Assembly: GCA_023079485.1 (NCBI GenBank)
Contig: CM041084.1
Coordinates: forward strand, 33,206,609 to 33,270,608
DNA from: Archilochus colubris
Taxonomy: Eukaryota; Chordata; Aves; Apodiformes; Trochilidae
Length of the DNA stretch: 64,000 nucleotides
Reading direction: 5' to 3'
A model generated the notes under the pieces. The model made no database searches. It saw only the letters and a list, made by a program, of their open reading frames with translations, and was not told the DNA's origin. Below are positions 61,401 to 64,000 of the stretch, piece after piece. Numbering within the stretch: the stretch's first letter is position 1; each line of letters starts with the position of its first letter. The translations under genes and the position numbers were made by a program.

Positions 61401-64000
61401 ACCGTCCCCATCACTTCCATCTGATTAGCTCCATGCTGCTCTCCCTTCCTGTGTTTTCACTACAGACATTACAAGACCCTGCCTTTATTTGGCCCAATCT
61501 ACATAGTGTTAGCTACCACTATTTCTTTGTTTGTTTGTTTAAATCTCCTTTTGTTGGGCGTCTTTCACTGCCTTTTTTCAGTCAGCTCAAGTAATACAGC
61601 TACTTTACCCTGTGCACGGAGTCTTTATATGTTCCTCTTCGTGCTCCAGTTTTCAGTACTAATCTCCACTATTGTTTTAAACAATCGATCCATGGGCTAA
61701 AATGGGAAAGCAGAATAATCTCTTATTTAAATGATCAATGGAAAGGAATGACTAGGGGGAAATGCTGATCGCTGCTGCAGCCCTAATCATCCAAAGTGTT
61801 AGTGCAATTCAGAGACGGGAGGAGGGGAAGAGATTTACAACATTGGGAGCTCCCAGGGAAGAAGGTCTGTAAGGAATGGCTCCCATATGGAACTGGAATG
61901 CTTTGTACACCCTGGCTTAGCAATTAAATTTACAAGGTGTTGCTAAGTAGCAGTACCCCTGTAAACTCAGCAAACGCTGGAAATGCTGTTACAAAACTAG
62001 GGACTTCTTTTATTGCTTCTCACATTTCAATAAGGAGAAAGTCATTAGCAGAAGGCTGTTCTTTGTACAGGCTTCCCATTTGGAGAGCTTGGGAGGTGTG
62101 TTCTGATAAAAGATCTGTGAGCAGATGCAGCATAGATCGTTGGCAAAGGAAGGTTTTTCAGCAGGAAGGAAAAAAGGTGGAGCAAAACAAGTACTTGGAT
62201 CTAAATTAGAAAGTATTACTTACACACAGAGGCCTGTATACATGTATGTGTATGTACGTTTCCCCTTGGAACAAAATCTGCCTCGTAAATTCTTCTCAGT
62301 CAAGTTTCACTGACAAACTTTCTTGATGGGCACCAGGGACCAGAAGCAAGCTTCAAGGGAAAAAGTAGCCATCACTCATGCTTCATTGGATTTCTATGAC
62401 AGAATGATCAAATCCTGCAGAACCTGGCATAAGCACATCATTATAAACCCTGCTTTAGCATTTCTTAACTGATCACGGAGGCTGAGGTCCTTGGTGACTC
62501 CTGTTTTCTGGCACTGTTTGTAGTTATTTGACCTTTTCTCAGTGGATAATCCACACAAAAAGCCCTAATTACTTCACCAGCTTTGAGCGGTCCAGCACTG
62601 TGAATAATCAATGACACTGATTTAGGTATTGCACAATCAGATGCTTATGGTGTTTAAAGAACATTTTTCCATTGACCTGCCACAGCTGTAGGACAATACC
62701 AAGCACTGAAGTTGCTGGTGTAATCACAAGCTGGCCAAGTGACCTTGGGGGTCTGAAGCTGATTACTGGGGCCCTAATTTGAACAAATTCAACACGTTTT
62801 TAATGGGGTTTTTATTTTTATTTTCTTAAAACAGCACTTAATCAGGATGCATCTAGCAAGATAGTGGTGCACCGACAGAATATCAGAGCAAGCTTTCTCT
62901 ATCAACATAGCTGAGGACTTTTTAAATATCAACTTAATTTTTATTTTGGTTGTTAGGGACAGCATGGGGGGGTGGTTTTGTCAACATTTTAATTTCCATT
63001 TGTCTTTAAAAAATAATAGATTTGGGCACTTGAATATGTGCTTGCTTTAAAAGTATTCAAGAATGAAACAGGACAGGAGAAAAAGAAACCAGAAGTTGCC
63101 TAGATACTGCTATAGACTGAAATGTCTGTGAGAGGAATAGGATGACGATTCTTAGAAATTAAGCAGTATCTCATTTTGCTGGATTATTCTCCCCTGTTCA
63201 CATAAAATGCAAATGTAGTTCATTATCCTGGGTTATTAGGTTTAAGTCTACCACCTGCTCAGTTATTTAAGCTTCAGAACTAAAAAGAGGCAGTAGTCCT
63301 GGTTTTGCCCTGTTTTGTTTAGAATGAAAGCTTTACACAGATTATTTGTAAGAATACCTGATCATTTGAGGTTAGCGTTAAATCACATAAGTCTTCCACC
63401 ACTGAGATGGAAAATCTTGTTTGGTGGAGTTAGGTGTTAAAAAAAAAAAAAAATCCTCTTCCCAGCAGAAATTTCAATCAGCTGAGAGAAAATTTCCCTC
63501 AGATACATTTTTTTTTAATGAAAACTGTTCATCCCATTGAAAGGAGTCTATTTGATTGAAAGATTTAAAGCCTTACTTTCTTTATAATTTTGCAATAATC
63601 ACCAAGTTTCCTCAGAAATCCCAAGCAATTAGAAGAAAACACAAAATCAGGGAAGCCCAGCATCTGTACCTGCAGACTTGACAGGAAGTCTGTGAATAGC
63701 TCTGCCACCTTTTCTCTTCCAAAGCTGGGAGGAATCCCTTTCTCCCAGCTGGGAGGATGGCTCCTAGCATGGCAGCCTCCAAAGCAGAAAACAACAGGAA
63801 GAAAGACTTTTATTGTGGAGTTTTTTGTTCTTCCAAAATTCCTGCCAGGCCATTATAGGGAGACAAACAGAAGCTTAGAATAGGAGCTAGGATAAACTTT
63901 ATCAAACAAAACCTTGCATTTGTTGTTTCCATAAGAAAGTCTGTCCTCTAACCAGTGTGTCCCCTCCTTTGAGGACACTAGCACTCTTCTGTCCTCCCTC
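58495..64000. other. Intergenic sequence to the window end
   Basis: No gene or HOX exon is recognised. It has a (TTTG)4 run at 61526-61540, and the block 62560-62780 with a composite PBX-HOX/MEIS-type site is the only stretch that stands out. Confidence 0.7.
62603..62616. promoter_or_regulatory. Composite PBX-HOX and MEIS-type site
   Basis: AATAATCA (TGATTATT on the minus strand, PBX-HOX-like) is separated by one base from TGACA (MEIS/PREP half-site). The surrounding 62560-62780 has CTAATTAC, an E-box (CAGCTG) and complex sequence. Confidence 0.35.

Noticed and set aside
45461..64000. Search for HOXA1 coding or homeobox sequence at the right end
   Set aside because: No homeodomain-like (WFQNRR-type) frame was recognised on either strand, so HOXA1 is presumed to lie beyond the window.

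Overview
The window reads as vertebrate, most likely bird, nuclear DNA. It is AT-rich and repeat-poor, with no operon-like coding and no RNA genes that I recognise. It carries CR1 LINE 3' ends with the diagnostic terminal ATTCTATG/ATTCTGTG octamers, and two sharp CpG islands. None of the long open frames is a gene. The protein-coding content is four short spliced exons on the minus strand. They encode the N-terminal part of SKAP2 (Src kinase-associated phosphoprotein 2, SKAP55R/SKAP-HOM). The exons join in phase (1, 2, 1, 1) and conceptually translate to a protein that follows human SKAP2 through its N-terminal helical (dimerisation) segment to the acidic linker before the PH domain. The PH and SH3 exons were not found and should lie to the left of position 1.

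Layout, left to right. 1-18730 is part of SKAP2 intron 4, with a candidate conserved non-coding block at about 6540-7460 that holds a perfect PBX-MEIS/PREP site and two overlapping palindromes. 18731-18835 is exon 4. 18836-28950 is intron 3, with a perfect AGGTCATGACCT nuclear-receptor palindrome near 27.8 kb. At 28.3-28.9 kb an intragenic CpG island carries a strong CTCF-like motif and 20 back-to-back 20-bp repeat units in perfect register, ending 70 bp from the 26-nt micro-exon 3 (28951-28976). Exon 2 is at 31375-31480. Intron 1 runs up to the 5' CpG island (about 41630-42960), which holds coding exon 1 (42270-42318) and a TATA-less promoter with GC-box repeats, NRF-1, YY1 and paired CCAAT elements.

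From about 43 kb to 64 kb I see no gene. By known amniote synteny (SNX10 - SKAP2 - HOXA1) this flank should face the 3' end of the HOXA cluster, so it is probably HOXA regulatory desert. It holds candidate HOX/PBX/MEIS-type sites, conserved-looking blocks, one CR1 fragment, a probable ancient inverted repeat and a canonical G-quadruplex motif. The synteny is background knowledge and no HOX gene is visible here. The most unusual observation is the exact-register minisatellite CpG island with a CTCF motif beside a micro-exon. In the transcript it becomes a long G-run tract just downstream of the exon 3 donor.
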